Below, in pieces: positions 32,977 through 40,749 of a stretch of 64,000 nucleotides of DNA (positions are counted from its first letter, which is position 1; each line of letters begins with the position of its first letter). The notes below the pieces were generated by a model. It searched no databases and had not been told where the DNA came from. It saw only the letters and a program-made list of their open reading frames with translations. The stretch is from Marinomonas rhizomae (GTDB lineage Bacteria > Pseudomonadota > Gammaproteobacteria > Pseudomonadales > Marinomonadaceae): the NCBI RefSeq assembly GCF_003315485.1, contig NZ_QNSE01000004.1:124001-188000 (forward strand). The letters run 5' to 3'. The position numbers and the translations under genes are program-made.

Positions 32977-33080
32977 TTTCTTCTCAGTTACTTGTGTTAT
33001 TTCACTGTTTTGGTTGGCCACTTTTTGGTGGTCAGCCTTTTTCGTGACATAAAAAGCTTAAGACAATAAGAGACTATTTT

Positions 33081-33947
33081 ATGAAATCAAAAACCGCGCC
33101 TTGGATTTTTACTGCTAGTTGCCCAAGTATCATAGGAACAGTCGATGTAGTGACTCGATACATGGCGCAAGCCGGTAACTATGTCGATGAAATTCACTCC
33201 TTTGATGACCGAGAATCAGGTCGTTTTTTTATCCGCATAGAATTTTTGCCACAAAATGCTGATTTTAACGAAACGGTGTTTGCGGAACAATTTGCAGAAC
33301 GTGCTGCCGAGTTTTCGATGGATTGGTCATTAACCGCTCCAAACCATAAGCCAAAAGTGGCGATCATGGTGTCGAAATACGATCATTGTTTGAATGACTT
33401 GTTGTATCGTTTTCGTACTGGGCAATTGAATATTGATGTCAGGGTTATTATCTCCAATCACCCTGATTTAGAGAATCTGGCGAAATGGCACGGCATTCCG
33501 TATTACCACTTGCCAATTACTGCCGACACCAAGCTTGAGCAAGAAGCGCAGGTGCGAGAATTAATCGAGCAATACGATACCGAGTTAGTCGTGCTAGCGC
33601 GTTACATGCAAGTGCTTTCTCCAAGCATGTGTGAATACCTTGATGGCCGCGCGATTAATATCCATCACTCTTTATTGCCTGGCTTTAAAGGTGCTCGACC
33701 TTATCATCAAGCATGGGAAAAAGGCGTAAAAATGGTCGGCGCGACGGCTCACTATGTGAACAATGACTTGGATGAAGGTCCGATTATCTCGCAAGGTATC
33801 CAAGTGGTTAACCATGCGCACTATGCTGAAGACCTTATTGCCAAAGGCCAAGATATTGAGCGTGTTACCTTATTTAACGCGGTGAAATGTCACGTAGAAA
33901 AACGTGTTTTTTTGAATGGTAAGCGCACTGTTGTCTTTGGTGGATAA
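33081..33947 (+). CDS. purU: Formyltetrahydrofolate deformylase
   Basis: Hydrolyses 10-formyl-THF to formate and THF. The 288 residues show an N-terminal ACT-type regulatory domain (about 7-85) and a formyltransferase-like catalytic domain with IMVSKYDHCLNDLLYR, FHP-like VIISNHPDLENLAKWHGIPYY, ARYMQVLSP, INIHHSLLPGFKGARPYHQA and DEGPIISQ (catalytic Asn/His/Asp). It follows soxG by about 100 bp, and its usual job in such clusters is to drain the one-carbon units made by sarcosine oxidase. Confidence 0.95.
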   Translation: MKSKTAPWIFTASCPSIIGTVDVVTRYMAQAGNYVDEIHSFDDRESGRFFIRIEFLPQNADFNETVFAEQFAERAAEFSMDWSLTAPNHKPKVAIMVSKYDHCLNDLLYRFRTGQLNIDVRVIISNHPDLENLAKWHGIPYYHLPITADTKLEQEAQVRELIEQYDTELVVLARYMQVLSPSMCEYLDGRAINIHHSLLPGFKGARPYHQAWEKGVKMVGATAHYVNNDLDEGPIISQGIQVVNHAHYAEDLIAKGQDIERVTLFNAVKCHVEKRVFLNGKRTVVFGG

Positions 33948-33978
33948 TCTGTTTTTCTAGAAGCAGATTGACTAAAGT

Positions 33979-34008
33979 AAAAAGCCGTTCGGGGGAGCGG
34001 CTTTTTTT
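33979..34008 (+). terminator. Terminator after purU
   Basis: AAAAGCCG / CGGCTTTT stem around a G-rich loop followed by a run of Ts, 32 bp downstream of the purU stop. Ends the sox-purU unit. Confidence 0.88.
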
Positions 34009-34067
34009 GTTTAAAATTCAGTATTCAAAATTGTTCTTTAGTGTGGCATGTTGCTTAGGATGGTTTG

Positions 34068-34973
34068 TTATATAAGAAAAACAATGTCGCCAGAAGGGGT
34101 ATTTGGTGTTCGCTGCTTTAGGTAAATAAATAATTGATCGATCAGCTTTTTCTTAGTTGTTCCTTTTGGCCAAACTAAATAGTAGCCATCTCCGGTTGCG
34201 ATAGCTTCATTAAACGGTGTGGCTAATAATCCATTATTAATCGTATCAGCGCTTAACAGTAAGTCTCCTATTGAAACACCATGTCCACACATAGCAGCCA
34301 TATTGCCTTGTTCTAAGGTGTCAAATATTTTGCCTTGTGCAAGATGTAAATCGGGGTGTTTTTGAGTGCCTTTGAGCCATCGTCTCCAATCTCTCTTATC
34401 TGGTGATGGGTGAATCAGAGAGCAGTTCTCTAGATTGTTGTGAGCAATCTCTTTCATGTTTGGAGCGCATATTGGTATTAGCCATTCTAGAAAAAGCAGT
34501 GCGCATTCTGTGTCCTGACCAAACACCCCATTCCCTAAAAGGATCGCACAGTCGTAGGGTTCTTTACTAAAATTAACGGTATCAATATTCATCCAAACGC
34601 TGGTGGTTTCGATCTTATGTGTTGAATTATCTTCATGAAAGGTATGTAAGTTATCTAGCAACCAGCGCATCGTAATAGTAGAAGGTGCTTTTAGTCGAAT
34701 TTCATTATGGCTACTGCGAAATTCTGAGCACGCTCTTTCTAGATAATTGAATCCTTCACTAATCTGCCCAGCGAGTGAGCTACCAGCACTTGTTACTTCA
34801 ACTTTAGGGCCTTTCCGTTTAAATAGTTCACATCCAAACCATACTTCTAGCGTGCGAATGTGCTTGCTAATGGCTCCCGTTGTTAGATTTAGGTGGTCCG
34901 CAGCCCTAGTAAATGAGCCATATCGAGCCGCGGCTTCGAAGGCGCGAAGTGCATATAGTGGTGGTAGTGACAT
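34068..34973 (-). CDS. LysR-family transcriptional regulator (GcvA-like)
   Basis: Start at ATG 34973 (MSLPPLYALRAFEAAARYGSF); a TTG at 34988 would add five residues. N-terminal winged helix with TRAADHLNLTTGAISKHIRTLE, then an effector-binding domain. About 301 residues. It is divergent from the heme N-oxygenase-like / LysE exporter pair at 35092-36488 with a 118-bp spacer, so it is the likely regulator of that pair. Confidence 0.87.
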   Translation of the reverse strand: MSLPPLYALRAFEAAARYGSFTRAADHLNLTTGAISKHIRTLEVWFGCELFKRKGPKVEVTSAGSSLAGQISEGFNYLERACSEFRSSHNEIRLKAPSTITMRWLLDNLHTFHEDNSTHKIETTSVWMNIDTVNFSKEPYDCAILLGNGVFGQDTECALLFLEWLIPICAPNMKEIAHNNLENCSLIHPSPDKRDWRRWLKGTQKHPDLHLAQGKIFDTLEQGNMAAMCGHGVSIGDLLLSADTINNGLLATPFNEAIATGDGYYLVWPKGTTKKKLIDQLFIYLKQRTPNTPSGDIVFLI

Positions 34974-35091
34974 AGGGGATTTATCCAATGTTGAGTTTTA
35001 TTCACATTTAGCTTTATTTTTTTCCGTTTTTCAACAGCGTTTTAAGTATTGAATAATATGCTCGTTTAAATGAATGGATGCAGGGAAAAAA

Positions 35092-35865
35092 ATGTTAAGT
35101 AATGGAAAAATAGTAATTCAGTCAGATTTAAAAAAAATAATACAGGATCAGAAGTTTTTATCTATAAGTGAAGATTGGCGAGTTGAAGCATTCAGAAACA
35201 TTATGACATGTCTTGAAGATAACGCTTTTCCCTGCTTTTTTGGTCGAAATGCTTGTAGAAAAAATTCCCTTCGTTTTGCCTTTATTGGGGAAAAAAAAAC
35301 GATTGTTGAGATGGTTGGAGCTTTAACTGAGTTTACGCAAAGTATCGCTAATACTGAACTAGAAGATCGGTTGTATAGCCCATTATTGATTGTATTCAAA
35401 GAAAACGAATTTAAAAAGTTAACTGATGAACATGATTTCGCATGGAATCGAATACAAGAAATGCATGATCATGATATCTCCCCATGGCCAAAAACGATTC
35501 CGACAGAAACTGATAATTCTGAATGGTCTTTTTGCTTTGGTGGAGTCGAACTATTTATTAATGTGAGTTGCCCAAGTCATACTCAACTGAAAAGCAGGAA
35601 TCTTGGGAGGCATGTAGTATTCGTTATTAACCCTCGGGAGCATTTTGATGTTTTAGCAAGTCATAAAACACCTAAAGGAAGAAATATCAGAGAAAAAATA
35701 CGTCATCGAGTTGATAGTTATAATGGAGGAATTGTTCCTGCAGAACTAGGGTTTTATGGAGACTCTGATAACTTAGAATGGAAGCAATATATTCTAAATG
35801 AGCATGATTCTAATTCCAGATCTCGCTGTCCTCTTCATATTCAAAAAAAAGAAAATAGCTTATGA
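35092..35865 (+). CDS. YqcI/YcgG (GntA-like) heme-dependent N-oxygenase family protein
   Basis: A 257-residue cytoplasmic protein. The start at 35092 (MLSNGKIVIQ) has CAGGGA 6 nt upstream, better than the ATG at 35074. The FPCFFGRNACRKNSLRFAFI motif (about 50-70) and CPSHTQLKSRNLGRHVVFVINPRE match the YqcI/YcgG family, which includes the guanitoxin enzyme GntA and arginine/guanidine N-hydroxylases that use heme. Whether this member N-hydroxylates a guanidino or amino compound is inference. Its stop overlaps the start of a LysE-type exporter by 4 bp, suggesting the exporter handles its product or substrate. Confidence 0.75.
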   Translation: MLSNGKIVIQSDLKKIIQDQKFLSISEDWRVEAFRNIMTCLEDNAFPCFFGRNACRKNSLRFAFIGEKKTIVEMVGALTEFTQSIANTELEDRLYSPLLIVFKENEFKKLTDEHDFAWNRIQEMHDHDISPWPKTIPTETDNSEWSFCFGGVELFINVSCPSHTQLKSRNLGRHVVFVINPREHFDVLASHKTPKGRNIREKIRHRVDSYNGGIVPAELGFYGDSDNLEWKQYILNEHDSNSRSRCPLHIQKKENSL

Positions 35866-36488
35866 ACTTAGCACTGTTAATGACATACATATTTGCAATT
35901 CTAATATTGCTTCTAACACCCGGTCCGGTTGTTGCTCTTGTTACGGGTACGGCAATTCGTTTTGGATACCGAAGAGCCTTTGCTACTGTGGTAGGCACGA
36001 ACTTAGCCTCATTCGTGTTGATTTTTTTTGCAGCACTGATGTTGATTGGCGTAGTCTCATTAGATATTTTTTATCTGCGAGTATTGGGAGTCATAGGCTC
36101 ATGTTTTATTGGTTATATGGCTATTCAAAGCTTACAAACCATATCCACTGTAGCTAAAAATGACGAAAAAAATGCGGGTTCAAGTAAGAGTGGAATGCTT
36201 CAAGGCTTCATAACAGGTATATCGAACCCTAAAGATATTCTGTTTTTCGTTTCGCTATTTCCCCAATTCATTGCCATTACAAATGACTTTAGTACAAGTA
36301 TTTTTACTCTTTCTATTGTCTGGATGATTTTTGATATTACGGTGCTCTCTCTTTATATTCTTATTGTGAAACGGTGGCTTCCGAATAAGCATAATAAGGG
36401 GATGGAGATCTTGTCGTCTTTATTTCTTTTAGTTATAGCAGTTTTAGGGGTGATATATAATATCTATGAAATGGTGGGGCTTGATTGA
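35862..36488 (+). CDS. LysE/RhtB-family exporter coupled to the N-oxygenase
   Basis: A 208-residue inner-membrane protein with about six transmembrane segments. The LysE signature LLLTPGPVVALVTGTAIRFGYRRA lies at the N-terminus and FITGISNPKDILFFVSLFPQF in the middle. The ATG overlaps the stop of the upstream gene (ATGA), so the two are translationally coupled. Substrate unknown; export of an amino-acid derivative is the simplest idea. Confidence 0.86.
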   Translation: MNLALLMTYIFAILILLLTPGPVVALVTGTAIRFGYRRAFATVVGTNLASFVLIFFAALMLIGVVSLDIFYLRVLGVIGSCFIGYMAIQSLQTISTVAKNDEKNAGSSKSGMLQGFITGISNPKDILFFVSLFPQFIAITNDFSTSIFTLSIVWMIFDITVLSLYILIVKRWLPNKHNKGMEILSSLFLLVIAVLGVIYNIYEMVGLD

Positions 36489-36705
36489 TTTAGATGGATG
36501 GAATGTCTGTTAGTGTTTCTTCTAAGGGGTCAGGTTGGGGGCAGAAACGTGTGTTGGGTTATTTATTGAAGTAGTCCCTGAGTTCAAGCATAAACTCATC
36601 ACTTATGAACGAGTTGAGCCGTCCTAGAGCAAATATTGGTCTATTTTCCTATCCTCTGCGTATCATTTAAATTAAGTTCATTTTAAAAGCAGCAAGAGGT
36701 CAATT

Positions 36706-37584
36706 TTGAGGATAGCAAAAGTGTGTGTGGCGCTGAGTTCTTTATTGCTCGTTGCCTGTACCAAAGTAGGGTTAGGCGTTGCCAATTTGCCTAATGCATT
36801 CAGTAATACTGAAACGACAAAAGATATCGCTTATGGCACTGAGCCTTGGCAGAAGTTAGATGTTTATGTCCCGCCTCATTCTTCGGGTCAATCTCTTCCT
36901 GTTGTTGTCTTCTTCTATGGTGGCAGCTGGAAGGATGGTTCAAAAGACATGTATCCCTTTGTAGGCGAAGCCTTTGCAAAACAGGGTTATATCACGGTCA
37001 TTGCCGATTACAGCAAATATCCACAGGTAAAATTTCCGACCTTTGTTGAAGATGGAGCCAAGGCGGTCGCTTGGACATACCGACATATTGCAGCATACCA
37101 AGGCGACCCTAAACGCTTGTTTATTTCAGGGCATTCTGCTGGTGCGCATATCGGAGCATTGCTGACGGCGGATAAACACTATTTGCGAGCTGAAGGTTTA
37201 ACACCCTCCATCTTAAACGCCTTTGCAGGTTTATCTGGTCCGTATGATTTTGTGCCCTATGAAGACGATTATATAGCTATATTTGGTCCGCCAGAAAACT
37301 ATCCAAATATGCAGGTGACGACTTTTATAGAAGGCGACGAACCACCAATGTTATTACTCTGGGGTGCTGACGATACTCTAGTTGGTAAAAGTAATATGGA
37401 TAAACTGATTAAGAAAATTAATGTCGTACAGGGCCTAGTTGAAAGCAAAGTTTACGACGACCTTGATCATGTGGCTATGGTGTCGAGCCTTGTTTGGTTT
37501 TTGAAGAGCAAAGCGCCGATATTAGATGACGTGAACGACTTTTTTCAGCGTCATGGCGCGAATGCCGTTGTATTGGAAGAGTGA
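36706..37584 (+). CDS. Alpha/beta-hydrolase (carboxylesterase-like) lipoprotein
   Basis: A 292-residue precursor from a TTG start (MRIAKVCVALSSLLLVAC) with a lipobox LLVAC-T, so probably membrane-anchored outside the cytoplasm. The hydrolase domain has the oxyanion segment VVFFYGGSWKDGSKDMY, the nucleophile elbow FISGHSAGAHIGAL (Ser about 146), an acid in LLWGADDTLVG and His in YDDLDHVAM. It resembles BD-FAE-type feruloyl/acyl esterases. The 217 bp upstream carry only G-rich scraps (about 36525-36545) and no gene. Confidence 0.82.
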   Translation: MRIAKVCVALSSLLLVACTKVGLGVANLPNAFSNTETTKDIAYGTEPWQKLDVYVPPHSSGQSLPVVVFFYGGSWKDGSKDMYPFVGEAFAKQGYITVIADYSKYPQVKFPTFVEDGAKAVAWTYRHIAAYQGDPKRLFISGHSAGAHIGALLTADKHYLRAEGLTPSILNAFAGLSGPYDFVPYEDDYIAIFGPPENYPNMQVTTFIEGDEPPMLLLWGADDTLVGKSNMDKLIKKINVVQGLVESKVYDDLDHVAMVSSLVWFLKSKAPILDDVNDFFQRHGANAVVLEE

Positions 37585-37674
37585 AAGATACTGACATTTT
37601 GTGTGATATGTTTGCAGATATAATTTTTTACAAGCAACGATGCATTAAATACATTTTATCGAAAAGGGCTCAAT

Positions 37675-38103
37675 GTGGATTTAGTTCGACTTATTTATAC
37701 CAGTACCATAACCGAGCAATTTGATATTGAAGACATCGCTCGTATTCTTAAAGTGGCGCGGCTTAATAATAAAACGCTCAATGTAACTGGCTTGCTGTCT
37801 TTTAATCGGCAGTTTTTTCTTCAATGCCTAGAAGGGACGCGTCAAAATGTGAACCAGATCTATCATAAAATCGCTACGGATCCGCGCCATAAAAGGCCTG
37901 AAATAATCGCTTATCAAGCTATTTCCAAAAGAGAGTTTGATAGCTGGAATATGGGCTATCTACAAAATACGGAAAGCCTTCGCGAACTGTTTTATCAGCA
38001 TACAAGAAGTATAAACTTCGACCCATATAAGATGAACGAAGAGAGCGCTAAGTCACTCTTACTGGACATAAGAGATGAGATAAAAAGGGCAGAAGCGCAG
38101 TGA
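37675..38103 (+). CDS. BLUF-domain blue-light sensor
   Basis: A 142-residue stand-alone BLUF protein from a GTG start. The flavin network residues are visible: Y8 in VRLIYTST, N31/N32 in ARLNNKTLNVTGLL, Q50 in FFLQCLEG, and the Met/Trp region in FDSWNMGYL. The C-terminal ~45 residues form helices without an effector domain, so it must signal through a partner. It does not lie in an operon. Confidence 0.92.
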   Translation: MDLVRLIYTSTITEQFDIEDIARILKVARLNNKTLNVTGLLSFNRQFFLQCLEGTRQNVNQIYHKIATDPRHKRPEIIAYQAISKREFDSWNMGYLQNTESLRELFYQHTRSINFDPYKMNEESAKSLLLDIRDEIKRAEAQ

Positions 38104-38203
38104 TATTGAATGAAAAGTCACTGTTTAATGTTTATGTAAACCTTTCCCTGCATAAGCATTCCTTATGGACATGATTCCTAATTGTTTTGCTGGAGTTTTT
38201 TTT

Positions 38204-38227
38204 ACTGATTGATCAGTTTAGTATACT
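38204..38227 (+). promoter_or_regulatory. Dyad and -10 element upstream of dld
   Basis: ACTGAT-TG-ATCAGT (38204-38217) is a perfect 6-bp inverted repeat, directly before a consensus-like -10 TATACT (38222-38227), 36 bp upstream of the chosen dld start. A repressor or activator could bind here; the factor is not identifiable. Confidence 0.4.
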
Positions 38228-38262
38228 CGCCTCTTTTACCAACACGATGTGAAGTAGCCGCT

Positions 38263-40017
38263 ATGACAGAAAGCAGTATGACGGACACCAGTTTCAACTT
38301 AGACTTGGCCGCTGAATTAAAGGCCATAGTGGGAAACCAATATACCTTGACTGACGAAGACAAGACCAAACCTTACAGCCAAGGTTTTCGCCTTGGTGGT
38401 GGTAAGGCGTATGCGGTTGTTCGTCCTGGTAGCTTGGTTGAAATCTGGAAATGTCTGCAAGCCTGCGTAAAAGCGGATGTTATCGTTATTATGCAAGCGG
38501 CTAATACTGGCTTAACGGGTGGTTCAACACCTAATGGCGCGGACTATGATCGTCCTATCGTGATCATCAGCACCATGCGTATTGACGACATTCAGTTGCT
38601 TGATCAAGGTAAACAGATTGTGGGTTTTGCAGGGAGTACCTTGTTTGGCTTAGAAGACACGCTGAAACCTTACGGCCGTGAGCCTCATTCGGTTATTGGT
38701 TCTTCTTGTATTGGTGCGTCTATTGTTGGTGGTGTTTGTAACAACTCTGGTGGTGCCTTGGTGCAACGTGGCCCTGCGTACACAGAAATGTCCTTGTTTG
38801 CCCAAGTTACACAAGATGGCGAACTGCAATTGGTGAACAATTTAGGCATTGAGTTGGGAACGGATCCAGAAGAAATTCTGACCAATCTGCAAAACAAAAC
38901 CTACCAAGAAAAAGACGTACAGTTCCCCGAAAAACGCGGTTCTGACAACGAATACCACGAGCGTATTCGTGACGTAGACGCAGACACGCCATCACGTTTC
39001 AATAACGATCCTCGTCGCTTGTACGAAGCATCTGGTTGTGCGGGTAAATTGGCGGTCTTTGCTGTGCGTATTGATACCTTCCCGATTCCAGAAAAGTACC
39101 AAGTCTTCTACATTGGCACCAATGATCCTGCGGTGATGGAACAAATGCGCCGTGATATGTTGTCTACCTTTAAAAACCTGCCTGTGTCTGGTGAATACAT
39201 GCACAGCAGCAGCTATGACATCAGTAAAAAATACGGCAAAGACAGTTATTTGGTGATCGATAAATTGGGCACTAAATACATCCCCAAAATGTTTGCGCTA
39301 AAACGTACAGTGGACAGATGGGCTGGAAAACTGAAATTCATGCCGTCCAAATTCTCTGACATCATGATGCAATACGCGAGTCAGCTGTTCCCAAATCATT
39401 TGCCAAAGCGCATGGAAGATTTTCGTGAAAAGTACGAACATCATTGGATAGTGGAAACCAGCAACGATGGTGTGGCGGAAGCGCAAGCCTATTTAGAAAA
39501 CTTCTTTAAAGACAACGAAGGTGACTTCTTTGCTTGTACCAAACGTGAAGCTGACCAAGCCATCTTGCATCGCTTTGTGACTGGCGGAGCATTGACTCGC
39601 CTTCATATAATGAATAAGAAAAAACTGGGCTCCATCATGACCATCGACGTGGCCTTCCCACGAAATGAGCGCGATTGGTTTGAAGAACTACCAAAAGACA
39701 TCGAAGAAAAAGTCGCGGTAAAAATGTACTACGGGCATTTCTTCTGTCACGTCATGCACCAAAACTACATCATGAAAAAAGGCGTTGACGCCAAAGCGGT
39801 GAAGAAGCAAATTCTATCCAGCTACGACGCTCGCGGCGCAGAATACCCAGCCGAGCATAACGTGGGCCATGAATATGTTGCGAAACCAGCGCTGCGAGAG
39901 TTTTACCAAAAAACTGACCCAACCAACAGCTTCAACTCAGGTATCGGCGGCACCAGTAAGCTCAAGCATTGGCAAGACGCGAGTGGCGATCATTCCGGTT
40001 GTGGCTGTGGTAAATAA
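38263..40017 (+). CDS. dld: Quinone-dependent D-lactate dehydrogenase
   Basis: FAD-dependent, peripheral membrane enzyme oxidising D-lactate to pyruvate. The frame is open from 38209, but ATG 38263 (MTESSMTDTSFN) gives 584 residues, close to the E. coli length of 571, and lies downstream of a promoter-like TATACT. The FAD-binding PCMH domain (about 30-220) contains MQAANTGLTGGSTPNG and GSSCIGASIVGGVCNNSGG; the membrane-binding Lact-deh-memb domain follows (MPSKFSDIMMQYASQLFPNHLPKRM). The C-terminal HSGCGCGK tail is cysteine-rich. Confidence 0.94.
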   Translation: MTESSMTDTSFNLDLAAELKAIVGNQYTLTDEDKTKPYSQGFRLGGGKAYAVVRPGSLVEIWKCLQACVKADVIVIMQAANTGLTGGSTPNGADYDRPIVIISTMRIDDIQLLDQGKQIVGFAGSTLFGLEDTLKPYGREPHSVIGSSCIGASIVGGVCNNSGGALVQRGPAYTEMSLFAQVTQDGELQLVNNLGIELGTDPEEILTNLQNKTYQEKDVQFPEKRGSDNEYHERIRDVDADTPSRFNNDPRRLYEASGCAGKLAVFAVRIDTFPIPEKYQVFYIGTNDPAVMEQMRRDMLSTFKNLPVSGEYMHSSSYDISKKYGKDSYLVIDKLGTKYIPKMFALKRTVDRWAGKLKFMPSKFSDIMMQYASQLFPNHLPKRMEDFREKYEHHWIVETSNDGVAEAQAYLENFFKDNEGDFFACTKREADQAILHRFVTGGALTRLHIMNKKKLGSIMTIDVAFPRNERDWFEELPKDIEEKVAVKMYYGHFFCHVMHQNYIMKKGVDAKAVKKQILSSYDARGAEYPAEHNVGHEYVAKPALREFYQKTDPTNSFNSGIGGTSKLKHWQDASGDHSGCGCGK

Positions 40018-40039
40018 GCGTTAGAACAACAGAGAATGC

Positions 40040-40080
40040 AAAAAGCCGAGACGTTTCTTTTAAAGATGTCTCGGCTTTTT
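40040..40080 (+). terminator. Terminator after dld
   Basis: AAAAGCCGAGAC / GTCTCGGCTTTTT stem-loop, 23 bp after the dld stop. The same core (GCCGAGAC) is used by the terminator at 59655-59694. It can work in both directions because the minus-strand toxin-antitoxin remnant converges on it. Confidence 0.9.
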
Positions 40081-40111
40081 GGTTGATAGGTTGTGAGTTT
40101 ATATCTTTAAT

Positions 40112-40408
40112 TTAGCTTCTCAATATCCATTTTTTGGGGTCACGAGCACAATGCATGACAGCAAAAATAACAACCATATTTTGCTGAATAGTCTAGAAAA
40201 TACCGTATGGAAATTTATTTATTAAAGCCCTGTGAAGTGTCTTGTGAGCAATCGGGTATTGTTTTGGATGAGTTGAAATTTTTAACAACGTATCCTCAAC
40301 ACAAAGCATAAATTCAGTGCCAAGTCCTGCTCTGCAATGTTCGAAATATGAGTAAGCTTCTTTCAGGTCGTCCTCGACCTCTGGGCGTATCCTTACTTTA
40401 TATAGCAT
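40112..40408 (-). pseudogene. RelE/ParE-family toxin with an in-frame amber stop
   Basis: The frame encodes MLYKVRIRPEVEDDLKEAY, a ParE-type start, through INKFPYGIF; an amber codon TAG (40195-40193) then interrupts it, and the same frame continues TIQQNMVVIFAVMHCARDPKKW to a stop at 40112. Relatives normally have Tyr (FPYGIFYTI) at this position, so one base change (TAC/TAT to TAG) explains the loss. The truncated product lacks the last strand and the conserved ARDPKKW motif, so toxicity is probably lost. Confidence 0.85.
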
Positions 40409-40611
40409 TATGAGCCTAATATTTTAGATTTTATTGTGTTCCAATCTGAGCCGACATTTTGATCGGATTCGAATTGTGCCAGTCTATTGTCTAATTCATT
40501 TTTTTGGGCTGTAGTGAGCTTTATAGCATCTTGATCATTTGCGACAGAGTCCCAAAGCTGCTGAGCTAGTGTCACTTTTTCTCTCGCTGTTAAATCATTT
40601 AGTTTCATCAT
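40408..40611 (-). CDS. Addiction-module antitoxin (unstable antitoxin family)
   Basis: A 67-residue protein of the putative addiction module component family: LTAREKVTLAQQLWDSVAND is the family signature, followed by a coiled, acidic tail. ATG at 40611 has AGGTGA 6 nt upstream. Its stop overlaps the start of the toxin gene by one base (TAATG), the usual antitoxin-first arrangement. The antitoxin looks intact while the toxin is broken. Confidence 0.85.
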   Translation of the reverse strand: MMKLNDLTAREKVTLAQQLWDSVANDQDAIKLTTAQKNELDNRLAQFESDQNVGSDWNTIKSKILGS

Positions 40612-40749
40612 GGTCACCTAGCAATATTTCATGTCTAGAAGTATAAAACGATTTAGACTAAATGTAACTGATGACAATTTTTACCCTGCTATCACTCATT
40701 TATATCGATCCGACAAGCAGAACAACTTTTACATAGGATGAAAACGACA

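Noticed and set aside
36525-36545. Further REP-like element (GGGGTCAGGTTGGGGGCAG)
   Set aside because: Only the G-rich half resembles the family; no pairing arm is found.
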